Shown here piece after piece: positions 54,523 to 63,160 of a stretch of DNA of 64,000 bases. Below the pieces are notes generated by a model, which was not told the origin of the DNA, made no database searches, and saw only the letters and a program-made list of their open reading frames with translations. The stretch spans positions 3,038,001 through 3,102,000 of the forward strand of contig NZ_JAJOLP010000001.1 of assembly GCF_021129215.1 (NCBI RefSeq). The letters are read 5' to 3'. The stretch's first letter is position 1. Each line of letters starts with the position of its first letter. Position numbers and translations under genes: made by a program. The DNA is from Agromyces sp. S2-1-8. Lineage in GTDB: Bacteria > Actinomycetota > Actinomycetes > Actinomycetales > Microbacteriaceae.

Positions 54523-54968
54523 GCGGCGCCCGCCTCGACCGGCCGGTGCTTCGCGAGCCACCACATGCCGAGCACGGGCAGCACGAGCGGGATGAACAGG
54601 TACCCGCGCCCGAACCACGACCACACGGTGTCGTGCGGGAAGAGGGCCGGATCGATGATGCTCAGCGCGCCGACGACGAGCACGCCGGTGAGCTCGAAGG
54701 TGAGCGTCACCCAGGCGACGCGGTACCAGGCCCGCCCCGGCCGCACGAGCGCGATGGTCGCGACCACGTAGACGGCCGCCGCGAGCGCCGAGAGCGCGTA
54801 CGCGAGCGGGGCCTCGTCGAACTTGGACACGATCTGCACGAACGACCGGCCGAGCGCCGCGAGGGCGAGCACCCCGTAGACGGCGACGAGCACGCGACCG
54901 ACGCCGCTCATGCGGGTGCGGGTGCCGGCCGGTCCGGTCGGGGCGGGGGCGCTCTGCAGTCGTTCCAT
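54519..54968 (-). CDS. small integral membrane protein of unknown function
   Basis: 149 residues, four hydrophobic helices (VGRVLVAVYGVLALAALG, YALSALAAAVYVVATIAL, a third near 95 and LFIPLVLPVLGMWWLAK). No family recognised. Sits between truB and ribF with a second small membrane gene; its stop overlaps the ribF start. Confidence 0.8.
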   Translation of the reverse strand: MERLQSAPAPTGPAGTRTRMSGVGRVLVAVYGVLALAALGRSFVQIVSKFDEAPLAYALSALAAAVYVVATIALVRPGRAWYRVAWVTLTFELTGVLVVGALSIIDPALFPHDTVWSWFGRGYLFIPLVLPVLGMWWLAKHRPVEAGAA

Positions 54969-54998
54969 GACGTTCGATTCTCTCAGAAGCACAGGACC

Positions 54999-55367
54999 TC
55001 AGATGCCCTGCACGGTCCAGATCTGGTACATGCGATAGACCATCACGGCGACCGCGAGCGCCGCCACGCCGAGCACGACCGTCGACCACCGGTTCGGTTC
55101 CAGCAGTGCCCAGAAGGCGGCGGCGGGCGGCACGAGTGCGGCCGCAACGAGGTACACCCAGAACTCGAGGGCGCTCCCGGTCGGTGCGTTGCCGACGAGC
55201 GGCGCGACGATCGCGATCACGACCTGCGCCACGAGCAGCACCTCGACGACCGCGACCGATCCCAGGCTGAGGTCGCTGGGCTTGCGTCCGGCGAGGCCGA
55301 GCGCGAGGCACAGCAGGCCGGCTGCGACGGCGACCGCGAGCTGCAGCCAGGTGAACCAGTCGATCAT
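54999..55367 (-). CDS. small integral membrane protein of unknown function
   Basis: 122 residues, four hydrophobic helices (WLQLAVAVAAGLLCLALGLA, then VEVLLVAQVVIAIVAPLVG, YLVAAALVPPAAAFWALLE and VVLGVAALAVAVMVYRM). The ATG overlaps the truB stop (ATGA). No family recognised; similar small membrane genes in this slot would be worth comparing across actinobacteria. Confidence 0.8.
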   Translation of the reverse strand: MIDWFTWLQLAVAVAAGLLCLALGLAGRKPSDLSLGSVAVVEVLLVAQVVIAIVAPLVGNAPTGSALEFWVYLVAAALVPPAAAFWALLEPNRWSTVVLGVAALAVAVMVYRMYQIWTVQGI

Positions 55368-56293
55368 GCGCTCTGCTCCTGCGGGAATCCGGTGACGACC
55401 TTCCACTGCGCGCCGCGGCGCTCGACGATCGCGACGAGGCGGTCGCCCGGCGCGATCGCGGCGACGGCTTCGGATGACTCGGCGGCAGCGGCGGCCCCCG
55501 CGGCGATGCGCTTGCCGTGGCCGAGGTCGACGGCCTCGCCGTCGGTGATGTCGAGGACCGGGAGGGCGCGCCGGGCCGCGTCGGCGGGGGCGATGAGCCG
55601 TTCCGCGACGTCGAATCCCTCGAGCGTTCCGGCTTCGTCCACCGCGAATCGGCCGATGCGGCTGCGTCGCAGCGCGGTGAGGTGGGCCGCAGTGCCGAGC
55701 ACAGCGCCCAGGTCGCGGGCGAGCGCCCGCACGTAGGTCCCGGAGGAGCATTCGACGCGCACGTCGAGGTCGAGGCATCCGTCGCCCGCGGGCCGGGCCG
55801 CGAGCAGGTCGTAGGCCGACACCGTCACCCGGCGGGGCGTGATCTCGACCGTCTCGCCGTCGCGCACCCGCTGGTAGGCGCGCTTGCCGTCGATCTTGAC
55901 GGCGCTCACCGAGCTCGGCACCTGGTCGATCTCGCCCGTGAAGGCGTGCATGGCGGTGCGGATCTCCTCGGCGCCGCCGTCGCCGGCTTCGGAGAGCGCC
56001 GCGACGACGGCATCGCCCTCCGGCGCTCGCGGCAGCGGGTCGCCCTCGGCGTCGTCGGTCGTCGTGCCGAAGCCGAGGCGCACCGTCGCGAAGTACTCCT
56101 TGTCGAGGCCCACGAGGTAGTGCAGCAGCCGGGTGGCACTGTCGACGCCGAGCACGAGCAGGCCGGTCGCCATGGGGTCGAGCGTGCCCGCGTGCCCGAT
56201 CTTGCGGGTGCCGGCGAGCCGGCGCATGCGGGCGACCACGTCGTGGCTGGTGATTCCCTGCGGCTTGTCGACGAGGAGGATGCCGCTGTTCAC
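55364..56293 (-). CDS. truB: tRNA pseudouridine(55) synthase
   Basis: Forms pseudouridine 55 in the T loop of tRNA. 309 residues. LLVDKPQGITSHDVVARMR at the start and the catalytic Asp in GHAGTLDPMATGLLVLG near residue 38 are intact; a C-terminal PUA-like domain follows. The GTG start at 56293 has TAGCCT seven bases upstream (56301-56306), so truB-ribF here has its own leaderless promoter instead of reading from rbfA, which lies 6.3 kb away. Confidence 0.95.
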   Translation of the reverse strand: MNSGILLVDKPQGITSHDVVARMRRLAGTRKIGHAGTLDPMATGLLVLGVDSATRLLHYLVGLDKEYFATVRLGFGTTTDDAEGDPLPRAPEGDAVVAALSEAGDGGAEEIRTAMHAFTGEIDQVPSSVSAVKIDGKRAYQRVRDGETVEITPRRVTVSAYDLLAARPAGDGCLDLDVRVECSSGTYVRALARDLGAVLGTAAHLTALRRSRIGRFAVDEAGTLEGFDVAERLIAPADAARRALPVLDITDGEAVDLGHGKRIAAGAAAAAESSEAVAAIAPGDRLVAIVERRGAQWKVVTGFPQEQSA

Positions 56294-56386
56294 GCCCTAC
56301 AGGCTAACAGCCGGGACGGCCGCGGCCGACGGGGCGGCCGCGCCGCCCGGCGGGCCGACGAGGTCCGCGGCCCTACGCTGGATGCC

Positions 56387-57382
56387 GTGAAGATCGGCAT
56401 CATCGGCGCGGGCGCGCTCGGCGGGACGTTCGCGGCGCTGCTCGCCAGGGCGGGACACGACGTCGAGGTCACCGCGCGGGGCGCGGGGCTCGCGGCGATC
56501 CGGGAGCACGGGATCCGGCTGAGCGGCGGATACGGTGATGCGCACGTGAGCGTCGCGGCCGCCGAGACGCTGTCGGTGCGCCCGGATCTGGTGCTCGTCT
56601 GCACGAAGGCGCAGGACGCGGCCGCGGCCATCGAGGCCAATGCGGCGCTCGTCGACGGCGTCCCCGTCGTCGTCGTGCAGAACGGCCTCGACGGCGTCGC
56701 GACGGCGGAGCGCCTGCTCCCGGCGTCGACGTGCGTCGGCCTGCTCTCGATCATCGCGGCGAACTACACCGAGCCGGGGGTCGTGCGGGTGACGACGCCG
56801 GCGACGAGCTACCTCGGCCGCGGCGACGGAGAACCCGACGCCGAGTCGGTTCGCCTGGCGCGCATCCTCTCCGACGCCGTGCCGGTCGTCGCGATCGCCG
56901 GATTCCGAGGCGCCCAGTGGACGAAGCTCGTCGTGAACATGGTCAACGCGGTGCCCGCCATCGTCGGCCGCAGCGTGCAGGCGGTCATCGACGATCGCAG
57001 GCTGCGCCGGGTGGTCGCCGCGTCGATGCGGGAGACGGTGCGCGTCGGCATCGCACGCGGCGTGCGGTTCGGTTCACTCCAAGGGTTGGGCGACCGGCGG
57101 CTGCGGCTCTTCGCCCGGCTGCCGCTCGCACTCGGGCAGGTGCTGCCGTGGCTCATGCGCGTGCGCATGGGTTCGGTGCCGAACCTCGGCTCCACCCAGC
57201 AGAGCGTACGTCGCGGGCAGCCGACGGAGATCGACTTCCTCAACGGCGCCGTCGTGCGCGAGGCGGCCGCCGTCGGCCGCGACGCGCCCGTGAGTCGAGC
57301 GCTCACGGCACTCGTGCACGAGGTCGAGGCGGCGGGCGCTCCCCTTCCCGACGAGCGCGTGCTCGCGGCAGTGCCCGTCTGA
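56387..57382 (+). CDS. panE: ketopantoate reductase family protein
   Basis: NADPH-dependent reduction of 2-dehydropantoate to pantoate for coenzyme A synthesis is the family role. 331 residues. The Rossmann motif GIIGAGALGGTFAALLARAG is at the N-terminus, VVVVQNGLDG near residue 98, the catalytic Lys in QWTKLVVNMVNAVPAIVG near 182, and the substrate Asn/Ser region PTEIDFLNGAVV near 284. The GTG follows TACGCT (56374-56379) by seven bases. Not linked to other pantothenate genes here, so a related 2-ketoacid reductase is possible. Confidence 0.85.
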   Translation: MKIGIIGAGALGGTFAALLARAGHDVEVTARGAGLAAIREHGIRLSGGYGDAHVSVAAAETLSVRPDLVLVCTKAQDAAAAIEANAALVDGVPVVVVQNGLDGVATAERLLPASTCVGLLSIIAANYTEPGVVRVTTPATSYLGRGDGEPDAESVRLARILSDAVPVVAIAGFRGAQWTKLVVNMVNAVPAIVGRSVQAVIDDRRLRRVVAASMRETVRVGIARGVRFGSLQGLGDRRLRLFARLPLALGQVLPWLMRVRMGSVPNLGSTQQSVRRGQPTEIDFLNGAVVREAAAVGRDAPVSRALTALVHEVEAAGAPLPDERVLAAVPV

Positions 57383-57383
57383 C

Positions 57384-57465
57384 GCGGATGCCTCGGGCGA
57401 CTGCCGCCCGAGGCAGCCCGCCCGGTCCGAGCGACGACGAAGGGGGCCCGGCGAACCGGACCCCC
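57384..57465. terminator. two stacked hairpins between convergent genes
   Basis: First, TGCCTCGGGCG (57389-57399) pairs with 57405-57415 and carries one GGATGCCTCG motif. Second, GGGGGCCCGG (57442-57451) and CCGGACCCCC (57456-57465) close a CGAA loop with one mismatch. They separate panE from the surface protein gene. Confidence 0.75.
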
Positions 57466-57499
57466 TCCTTCAGTGCGCCTGATCAGCGCCGCTCGGGCC

Positions 57500-59728
57500 T
57501 CAGGCCTTCTTGCGGCGCAGGCGTGCGACGACCACGAAGGCGGCGCCCGCGAGCACGATCACCCCCGCGACGATCGCGATCGAGGTGCCGGCGAAGCCGG
57601 TCTCGGCGAGGTCGGAGCCACCGGACGCGGTCGGGGTCGACGGCGCCTCGCCCTCGCCACCGGGCTCGCCCGGGGTCTCGGGCACCGGCGGAGCGGCCAC
57701 GCAGTCCGGCGTCGCCGGCGGGTAGCTGAGCGCGACCGAGAGCTCGGGGTTCACGACGAGCGTGGCGCTCGTGAGGTCGCGGGTCCAGGCGAAGTTGCCG
57801 TCGGTCTCGGCCCACGTCCCGTCCTCGAGCTGCTCCCAGCCGGGCCAGCCGTCGGCGTTGCCCTCGTCGTCGACCGAGGCGCCCGGCCACAGCGTGCGGC
57901 CCTCGAGGGTGCCGTCCTCATCGAGTTCGCCCAGTTCGAGCGTCTCGGTGTTCGTTCCGTCGCTCAGCACCAGCTGCACGGCACGGTTCTGCACGGTGCC
58001 GTCGGGGTCGTCGAGCTGCACGGTGAAGAAGATCCACGGCGCGTTCGCCTCGCAGACCCCCGTCGCGACCGAGCCCTCGAGCGTGGCGCGGCAGGGCTCG
58101 TCGGTGTAGGTGAACGTCCAGCTCGTCTGCACGCCCTCGGCGAAGACGTAGCCGGGGTTGGCGGTCGCGGTGACGGTCACCACGCCGGGCTCGACCGAGG
58201 TCACGTTCCAGGTGATGGCGTCGGTGTCCTCGGGGAGGTAGTGGCCGTCGTTCGCCGTGCCGCACGCGTCCACGGACCGCGGCCCGATCTCGATCGTGAC
58301 GACCTCGGGCTGCTCGGCGCACGGCTCGTTCGTGAAGACGAACGTCCATTCGCTCTGCGAACCCTCTTCGAAGACGTAGCCCTCGGCCGGGGTCGCGGTC
58401 ACGACGACCTTGCCCTCGGCCACAGAACCGGTCGTCGACCAGCTGTAGTCGTCGGTGTCGCTCGGAACCGTGTAGCCGTCGTTCGCGGTGCCGCAGAGGT
58501 CGACCATGGTCGGGACGACCTCGATGACGCCGACCTCGGGCTCCTCTTCGCACGGCTCGTCCGTGAAGGCGAACGTCCAGGAGGTCGTCGCGTCGTCGGC
58601 GAATCGGTAGCCGTCCTTGGCGGTCGCAGTGACCACGACCTCGCCCTCGGCGACCGAGCCCGACTCGGACCAGGCGATGGCGTCGGTGTCGCTCGGCAGG
58701 GTGTAGCCGTCGTTCGCGGTGCCGCAGAGGTCGGCCGACGTGGGAACGACGTCGATCGTGATGACCTCGGGCTCCTCCTCGCACGGCTCGTCGGTGAACG
58801 TGAACGTCCACGAGGTCTTCGCGCCTTCGGCGAAGATGTAGCCGAGCTTCGCCGCGGCGCTCACGGTGACCTCACCGGATGCGACCGATCCGATGAAGGA
58901 CCAGTCGATCGCCTGCGTGTCGGAGGGGAGCTGGAACGTGTCGTTGCCGATGCCGCACAGGTCGATGTGCGACGGCGCCGCCTCGATCGTGACGATCTGC
59001 GGCTGCCCGGGCTCGTCGACGTAGTGCACCGAGTAGTGGCTGATCGCCTTGCCGCCGGGGTAGGTGATCGTCACCGTCTTCGCCGGCGGTTCGACGTCGA
59101 TGATCTGCGGACCGTTGCCGTTCTTGACGGAGCCGGCCTTCACGCAGTAGTAGTCGATGAGCTTGCCGTCGGGCGCCGTGACCGTCACGGTCTTCGGGTC
59201 GCCGGTCGTGTCGATCTTGTCGGTCCCGTTCGGGAGGTAGCTCGGGCAGACCTTCATCTCGCCCTGGCCGCCCCCGTCGCCGCAGAGCGCGCTGTCGAGC
59301 GTGATGGCGCCGGCGTTGTTCGCCTTCTGGTTGTTCGACCACTTCGCCGACAGCTTCAGCTCGTGCGTCTCGCCGAGCGCGGCGCCCTGCTGCACGAACG
59401 TGACCTCGCCGCTCGCCGGGATCGTCGTCCCGGTCGCGACGATCGACTCGTCGGACGACTTCGTGATCGTCTCCTGGAGATCCTCGGAGTTCGCGACGGT
59501 CCACGTGATGTCGGCCGTCGTGCCGTCCGTCGAACACACGGCCTCGGCCGTGATCGTGTTGTGGTGCGCCGACGCGGGGGCGGCAACGCCGACGAGCGCG
59601 AGGCCCGCGCCGAGCGCGAGCGCGGCCACGGCCGCGGCGAGGCGCCGCACCGGGTTGTGAGTGGGGCGCTTCCGCATGCGGACGTCGCCGTGGGCATCGT
59701 GCGTCAGACCGACGCCGAGCTTGCTCAT
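57500..59728 (-). CDS. secreted LAETG-anchored surface protein with four tandem repeats
   Basis: 742 residues. A signal peptide (RLAAAVAALALGAGLALVGV, then APASA) is preceded by a longer basic N-region; an N-terminal domain (about 55-240) is followed by four repeats of about 77 residues (242-550), each with LCGTANDGYTLPSDTDAI-like and TTSWTFAFTDEPCEEEPE-like ends and two Cys that could form isopeptide-like or disulfide-stabilised Ig folds. A further domain, a Pro/Gly/Glu linker, then LAETG, a hydrophobic helix (IAIVAGVIVLAGAAFVVVA) and RLRRKKA form a class E sortase anchor. GGAG precedes ATG 59728. Likely adhesin or stalk-like; ligand unknown. Confidence 0.88.
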   Translation of the reverse strand: MSKLGVGLTHDAHGDVRMRKRPTHNPVRRLAAAVAALALGAGLALVGVAAPASAHHNTITAEAVCSTDGTTADITWTVANSEDLQETITKSSDESIVATGTTIPASGEVTFVQQGAALGETHELKLSAKWSNNQKANNAGAITLDSALCGDGGGQGEMKVCPSYLPNGTDKIDTTGDPKTVTVTAPDGKLIDYYCVKAGSVKNGNGPQIIDVEPPAKTVTITYPGGKAISHYSVHYVDEPGQPQIVTIEAAPSHIDLCGIGNDTFQLPSDTQAIDWSFIGSVASGEVTVSAAAKLGYIFAEGAKTSWTFTFTDEPCEEEPEVITIDVVPTSADLCGTANDGYTLPSDTDAIAWSESGSVAEGEVVVTATAKDGYRFADDATTSWTFAFTDEPCEEEPEVGVIEVVPTMVDLCGTANDGYTVPSDTDDYSWSTTGSVAEGKVVVTATPAEGYVFEEGSQSEWTFVFTNEPCAEQPEVVTIEIGPRSVDACGTANDGHYLPEDTDAITWNVTSVEPGVVTVTATANPGYVFAEGVQTSWTFTYTDEPCRATLEGSVATGVCEANAPWIFFTVQLDDPDGTVQNRAVQLVLSDGTNTETLELGELDEDGTLEGRTLWPGASVDDEGNADGWPGWEQLEDGTWAETDGNFAWTRDLTSATLVVNPELSVALSYPPATPDCVAAPPVPETPGEPGGEGEAPSTPTASGGSDLAETGFAGTSIAIVAGVIVLAGAAFVVVARLRRKKA
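58080..59003 (-). repeat. four tandem 231-bp coding repeats
   Basis: Matching landmarks (the codons for FTDEPC) recur near 58092, 58320, 58551 and 58782, i.e. steps of 228, 231 and 231 bases. The copy nearest the C-terminus is the most diverged. The repeats encode the 77-residue modules of the LAETG surface protein. Confidence 0.8.
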
Positions 59729-60110
59729 TCGGGATATCTCCTGGGTTCGGCCCAGCGGGGGCGGCGAAAACCGGGTGGAGCGAACGAGCGGAGAGCGCGT
59801 CAGGGCGCGGTCGCTGGGCGATCGACCCGACGGGCGGCGTGCGGTGCACGCGCGGGGTCGGGTCGATCGCGCAGCGACGATCGGCGCGAACGGGTGGTCG
59901 CGCCGATCTCTGCGGGATGTTCGGGTAATTCGGGTGGTGCTCGGGTGTTGCGTCGGGTTTCGCTGCCTGCCGGGGGCTTGGGCAATCAGTTCATTATGTC
60001 CTCAAAGAGGGGGACGCGCTACCGTTTCGGGCACAGATCGGCACAGATGTCCCCCGAAGACGGGGTACTCCGATCGGGGTACATCGCAGAAGGCCTTCGT
60101 GAGGTGCGAA
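59729..60110. other. 382-bp leader and promoter region of the surface protein gene
   Basis: No gene fits here. It holds two strong hairpins (59818-59908, listed separately) and, further out, a tandem ten-base repeat GGCACAGATC/GGCACAGATG (60030-60049). A relatively AT-rich stretch near 59985-60010 would be the promoter for the minus-strand gene. Confidence 0.6.
59818..59908 (-). promoter_or_regulatory. two perfect hairpins in the 5' leader of the surface protein gene
   Basis: Hairpin A: 14-bp perfect stem, GCGATCGACCCGAC (59818-59831) with 59857-59870, 25-base loop. Hairpin B: 11-bp perfect stem, GATCGGCGCGA (59879-59889) with 59898-59908, eight-base loop. They are separated by eight bases and end 90 bases before the start codon, so they would form in the nascent RNA. 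A regulatory leader or attenuator is possible; no known riboswitch was recognised. Confidence 0.6.
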
Positions 60111-60698
60111 TCAGCGCCTGATCGGCCGCTCGGGCTCGGTGAGATCGACGAGCGCGTCGGCGACGGCGCGCGGGTCGCGATCGGCGTAGGCGAGCCGGTC
60201 GGCGGCATCGACCGGCTCGCCGTCGACGACGATGCGGTAGTCCCAGAGGTCGTCGAGCCGCTCGCGCAGCACGAAGCGCCCGTCGAGCACGAGGATGGCG
60301 TCGGCGGGGCCGGTGATCCACCTCGGCTCGACCCATGCGTCGCGAGCGGGGTCGAGCACGCGCGTGACGAACGCGGTCGAGCCGGCCATGCGGAACGGCT
60401 CGACGAGCACGCGCTTCAGCGCCGACTCGTCGAAGCCGTACCGGTAGTAGCGCTCCGCGGTGTCGTCGCCGAACGCGTCCTGTGCGGCGCGGGAACGATG
60501 GAACCCCTCCATGCGCGCGCGGAACACCGCGTGCCCCGCCTCTTCGAGCACCGCTCCGAGATCGTCCGCCAGGGCGGTCTTGCCGCTCTGCACGGGACCG
60601 TCGACGGCGACGATCATCCGGCCGCGGCCGTACCGCTGCGCGATCTCCGCGGCGAGTTCGCGGAGGAACGCGACCCGAGGCGTGGTGACGAGGCGCAT
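60111..60698 (-). CDS. uridine-kinase-like P-loop protein
   Basis: 195 residues. Walker A VAVDGPVQSGKTALADDL near residue 30, EGFHRSRAAQDAFG near 65 and a late ADRDPRA arginine region recall uridine kinases and related nucleoside/phosphoribulokinase-type enzymes. ATG 60698 is preferred because TATGCT on this strand (60706-60711) ends seven bases before it, the leaderless pattern seen elsewhere here; an ATG at 60710 would overlap that hexamer. Divergent from mutY. The substrate is not settled by sequence. Confidence 0.78.
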   Translation of the reverse strand: MRLVTTPRVAFLRELAAEIAQRYGRGRMIVAVDGPVQSGKTALADDLGAVLEEAGHAVFRARMEGFHRSRAAQDAFGDDTAERYYRYGFDESALKRVLVEPFRMAGSTAFVTRVLDPARDAWVEPRWITGPADAILVLDGRFVLRERLDDLWDYRIVVDGEPVDAADRLAYADRDPRAVADALVDLTEPERPIRR

Positions 60699-60746
60699 AC
60701 GAGCGAGCATAGCCGCGGGGCGTCCGGGTCGCCCTAGGCTGGAGGG

Positions 60747-61634
60747 ATGCCTCGCGCGCATGCCTCCTCGATCGCCGACGTGGTCGTCGCGTGGTTCGAC
60801 GGCGCCGCCCGCCCGCTGCCGTGGCGCGCCGCCGACGTCTCGCCCTGGGCCGTGCTGGTCAGCGAGTTCATGCTGCAGCAGACCCAGGTCGACCGGGTCG
60901 TCCCGCGCTGGGAGGCGTGGGTCGAGCGCTGGCCGACCCCGGCGAGCCTCGCCGCGGAGCCCGCGTCCGAAGCGGTGCGCGCGTGGGGCCGCCTCGGTTA
61001 CCCGCGCCGGGCGCTGTGGCTGCACCGGGCCGCGGTCGAGATCGTCGAGCGGCACGGCGGCGAGGTGCCGCGTGACGTCGATGCGCTCCTCGCCCTGCAG
61101 GGCGTCGGCCCGTACACGGCACGCGCGGTCGCCGCGTTCGCGTTCGGCGTTCGCGTACCCGTCGTCGACACGAACACCCGGCGCGTGATCGCCCGCGCCG
61201 TCGACGGCCGGGCTGAGCCCGCTCCCCCGTCGACGGTGCGCGACCTCGCCGCGATGACCGCACTGCTTCCCGAGGCGGATGACGCGGCGCGGGCGTTCAA
61301 CGCGGCCGCCATGGAGCTCGGGGCGACCGTCTGCACGGCGCGCGCGCCGCAGTGCGGCTCGTGTCCCATTCGCGATCGATGCGCGTGGCGCGCCGCCGGC
61401 CACCCGCCGTACGTCGGGCCGCGCAAGCCCCGGCAGGCGAGATTCGAGGGCTCCGACCGGCAGGTGCGCGGCCTCGTCATGCGCGAGCTCCGCGCCGCCC
61501 ACCGTCCCGTGACGCGCGACGAGCTGTCGGTCGTCTGGGCCGACCGCGGCCAGCTCGACCGCGCCGTCTCGGGACTCGTCGCCGACGGCCTCGCCGTCGA
61601 GGTCGACGGCGGCCTCGCGCTGCCCGACGCCTGA
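60747..61634 (+). CDS. mutY: A/G-specific adenine glycosylase
   Basis: Removes adenine paired with 8-oxoguanine. 295 residues. The catalytic Glu is in VSEFMLQQTQVDRVV near residue 39, the hairpin in LQGVGPYTARAVAAFAFG near 117, Asp in PVVDTNTRRVIA near 141, and the [4Fe-4S] ligands in CTARAPQCGSCPIRDRC near 195. It is shorter than E. coli MutY and lacks the C-terminal MutT-like domain that reads 8-oxoguanine, as is common in actinobacteria. TAGGCT lies six bases before the ATG. One GGATGCCTCG motif overlaps the start codon. Confidence 0.93.
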   Translation: MPRAHASSIADVVVAWFDGAARPLPWRAADVSPWAVLVSEFMLQQTQVDRVVPRWEAWVERWPTPASLAAEPASEAVRAWGRLGYPRRALWLHRAAVEIVERHGGEVPRDVDALLALQGVGPYTARAVAAFAFGVRVPVVDTNTRRVIARAVDGRAEPAPPSTVRDLAAMTALLPEADDAARAFNAAAMELGATVCTARAPQCGSCPIRDRCAWRAAGHPPYVGPRKPRQARFEGSDRQVRGLVMRELRAAHRPVTRDELSVVWADRGQLDRAVSGLVADGLAVEVDGGLALPDA

Positions 61635-61685
61635 ACCGCGGAACCGCCGCCTGCACGCACCGGTCGGGTGTGCGAGCATGCAGGG

Positions 61686-62612
61686 ATGACCCTCGCCTCC
61701 GACCCGCGCCCCGCACCGAGCCCCGACGACCTGCTCGTGCTGCTCGCGGTCGCCAGGGCCGGCCGTTACACCCTCGCCGCCGCCGAGCTCGGCCTCAACC
61801 ACACGACGGTGGCTCGGCGGATCGACGCGCTCGAGAACGCCCTCGGCGGGCGCGTGCTCGCGCGCAGCGCCTCGGGGTGGGTGCTCACACCGCTCGGCGA
61901 GCACGCCGTGGCATCGGCGGAGGCCGTCGAGCAGGCGATGAACGGCCTGCGACCCGGCGGCACGACCCTCACGGGCGTCGTCCGGCTCTCGGCGACCGAC
62001 GGGTTCAGCGGGTTCATCGCGTCGCCTGCGATCGTGGCGGTGCGCCGCGAGCATCCCGGAGTCACGCTCGAGATCGTCGCGGCGCAGCGCCGTGCGACGC
62101 AGCAGCGCGTCGGCATCGACCTCGAGGTCGTCGTCGGCAAGCCGCACGTGCAGAAGGCCGAGGCGATCCACGTCGCCGACTACGTGCTCGGGCTCTATGC
62201 GAGCCGCGACTACCTCGCGGCGAACGGAACCCCGGCCTCACCGCGCGAGCTCGCGGGCGCCCCGCTCGTCTACTTCATCGAGTCGATGCTGCAGGTCGAC
62301 GCGCTCGACGAGGCGCGCCGCCCGACGCAGGGCATGGTCGACACCGTCTCGAGCACGAACGTGTACGTCCAGGTCGACGCGACCCGCGCCGGCGCCGGCC
62401 TCGGCCTGCTGCCCGCGTTCCTCGCCGACCGGCACGACGATCTCGTTCGACTGTTCCCCGATGCGATCGAGGAGCGGCTCCCCTACTGGCTGGTCTGCCG
62501 CCCCGAGGCGTTGCGGCAGCCGACGGTGCTCGCCTTCATCGCAGCGCTGCGCGCCCGGGTCGCCGAGGTGCAGGGCGCACTGCTCGGCGTGCGCGGACCA
62601 CGGCACGGCTGA
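61686..62612 (+). CDS. LysR-family transcriptional regulator
   Basis: 308 residues. The N-terminal winged helix (about 12-75) has AGRYTLAAAELGLNHTTVARR, and a LysR substrate-binding domain follows from about 95. A target is not evident: both neighbours (mutY and rbfA) are housekeeping genes. The conserved LysR aromatic-rich start is replaced by DDLLVLLAVARAGRYT, which fits the family variant using small N-termini. Confidence 0.88.
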   Translation: MTLASDPRPAPSPDDLLVLLAVARAGRYTLAAAELGLNHTTVARRIDALENALGGRVLARSASGWVLTPLGEHAVASAEAVEQAMNGLRPGGTTLTGVVRLSATDGFSGFIASPAIVAVRREHPGVTLEIVAAQRRATQQRVGIDLEVVVGKPHVQKAEAIHVADYVLGLYASRDYLAANGTPASPRELAGAPLVYFIESMLQVDALDEARRPTQGMVDTVSSTNVYVQVDATRAGAGLGLLPAFLADRHDDLVRLFPDAIEERLPYWLVCRPEALRQPTVLAFIAALRARVAEVQGALLGVRGPRHG

Positions 62613-62633
62613 CCGGACGGCAGCCGCCCGCGA

Positions 62634-63101
62634 TCAGCGCGCCTCGGCCTCGTCGAACTCGTCGTCCGCCTCGTCGTCGAGCTCGCGCGGCTTGACGTAG
62701 GGGTCGGCCTCGCCCGCATACTCGGCGGTCGCCGCGAGCGCAGTCGTCTCCTCGTCGCGCGTGCGCGCCTCGCGCAGCAGCTCCTCGATGTGCTCGGCGT
62801 TCTCGGGGATCGCATCGGCGATGAACTCGAGCGACGGGGTGAGCCGCGCCGTGATGTTGCGGCCGACCTCGCTGCGAAGCATCCCGGTGGCCGCCTTGAG
62901 CGCGAGCGCGGAGTCGCGACGCTCCTCGTCCGTGCCGTACACGGTGTAGAAGATGCTCGCGTGCTGCAGGTCGCCCGTGACGCGCACGTCGGTGATCGTC
63001 ACGAAGCCCAGACGCGGGTCGCGAAGGCCCTTGTCGAGACGCCGGGCGACGATCTCCTTGATGCGGTCGGCCATCTTCCTGGCACGTGCCGGATCAGCCA
63101 T
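62634..63101 (-). CDS. rbfA: 30S ribosome-binding factor A
   Basis: Late 16S rRNA maturation factor. 155 residues. The KH-type fold shows RIKEIVARRLDKGLRDPRLG near residue 13, VTITDVRVTGDLQHASIFY near 36, and TPSLEFIADAIPENAEHIEE near 95. The C-terminal 35 residues form an acidic tail longer than in E. coli. ATG 63101 follows GGAAGGAG. Directly downstream of infB on the same strand, the classic arrangement. Confidence 0.95.
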   Translation of the reverse strand: MADPARARKMADRIKEIVARRLDKGLRDPRLGFVTITDVRVTGDLQHASIFYTVYGTDEERRDSALALKAATGMLRSEVGRNITARLTPSLEFIADAIPENAEHIEELLREARTRDEETTALAATAEYAGEADPYVKPRELDDEADDEFDEAEAR

Positions 63102-63160
63102 GGTGGTCAGTGCTCCTTCCGAGCGAAGCCCGGGGCGGCGAGCCGCCCCGGGCCGTTCGG

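Noticed and set aside
57473-60121. 882-codon open frame opposite the surface protein
   Set aside because: Antisense shadow; its apparent repeats merely mirror the coding repeats of the LAETG protein.
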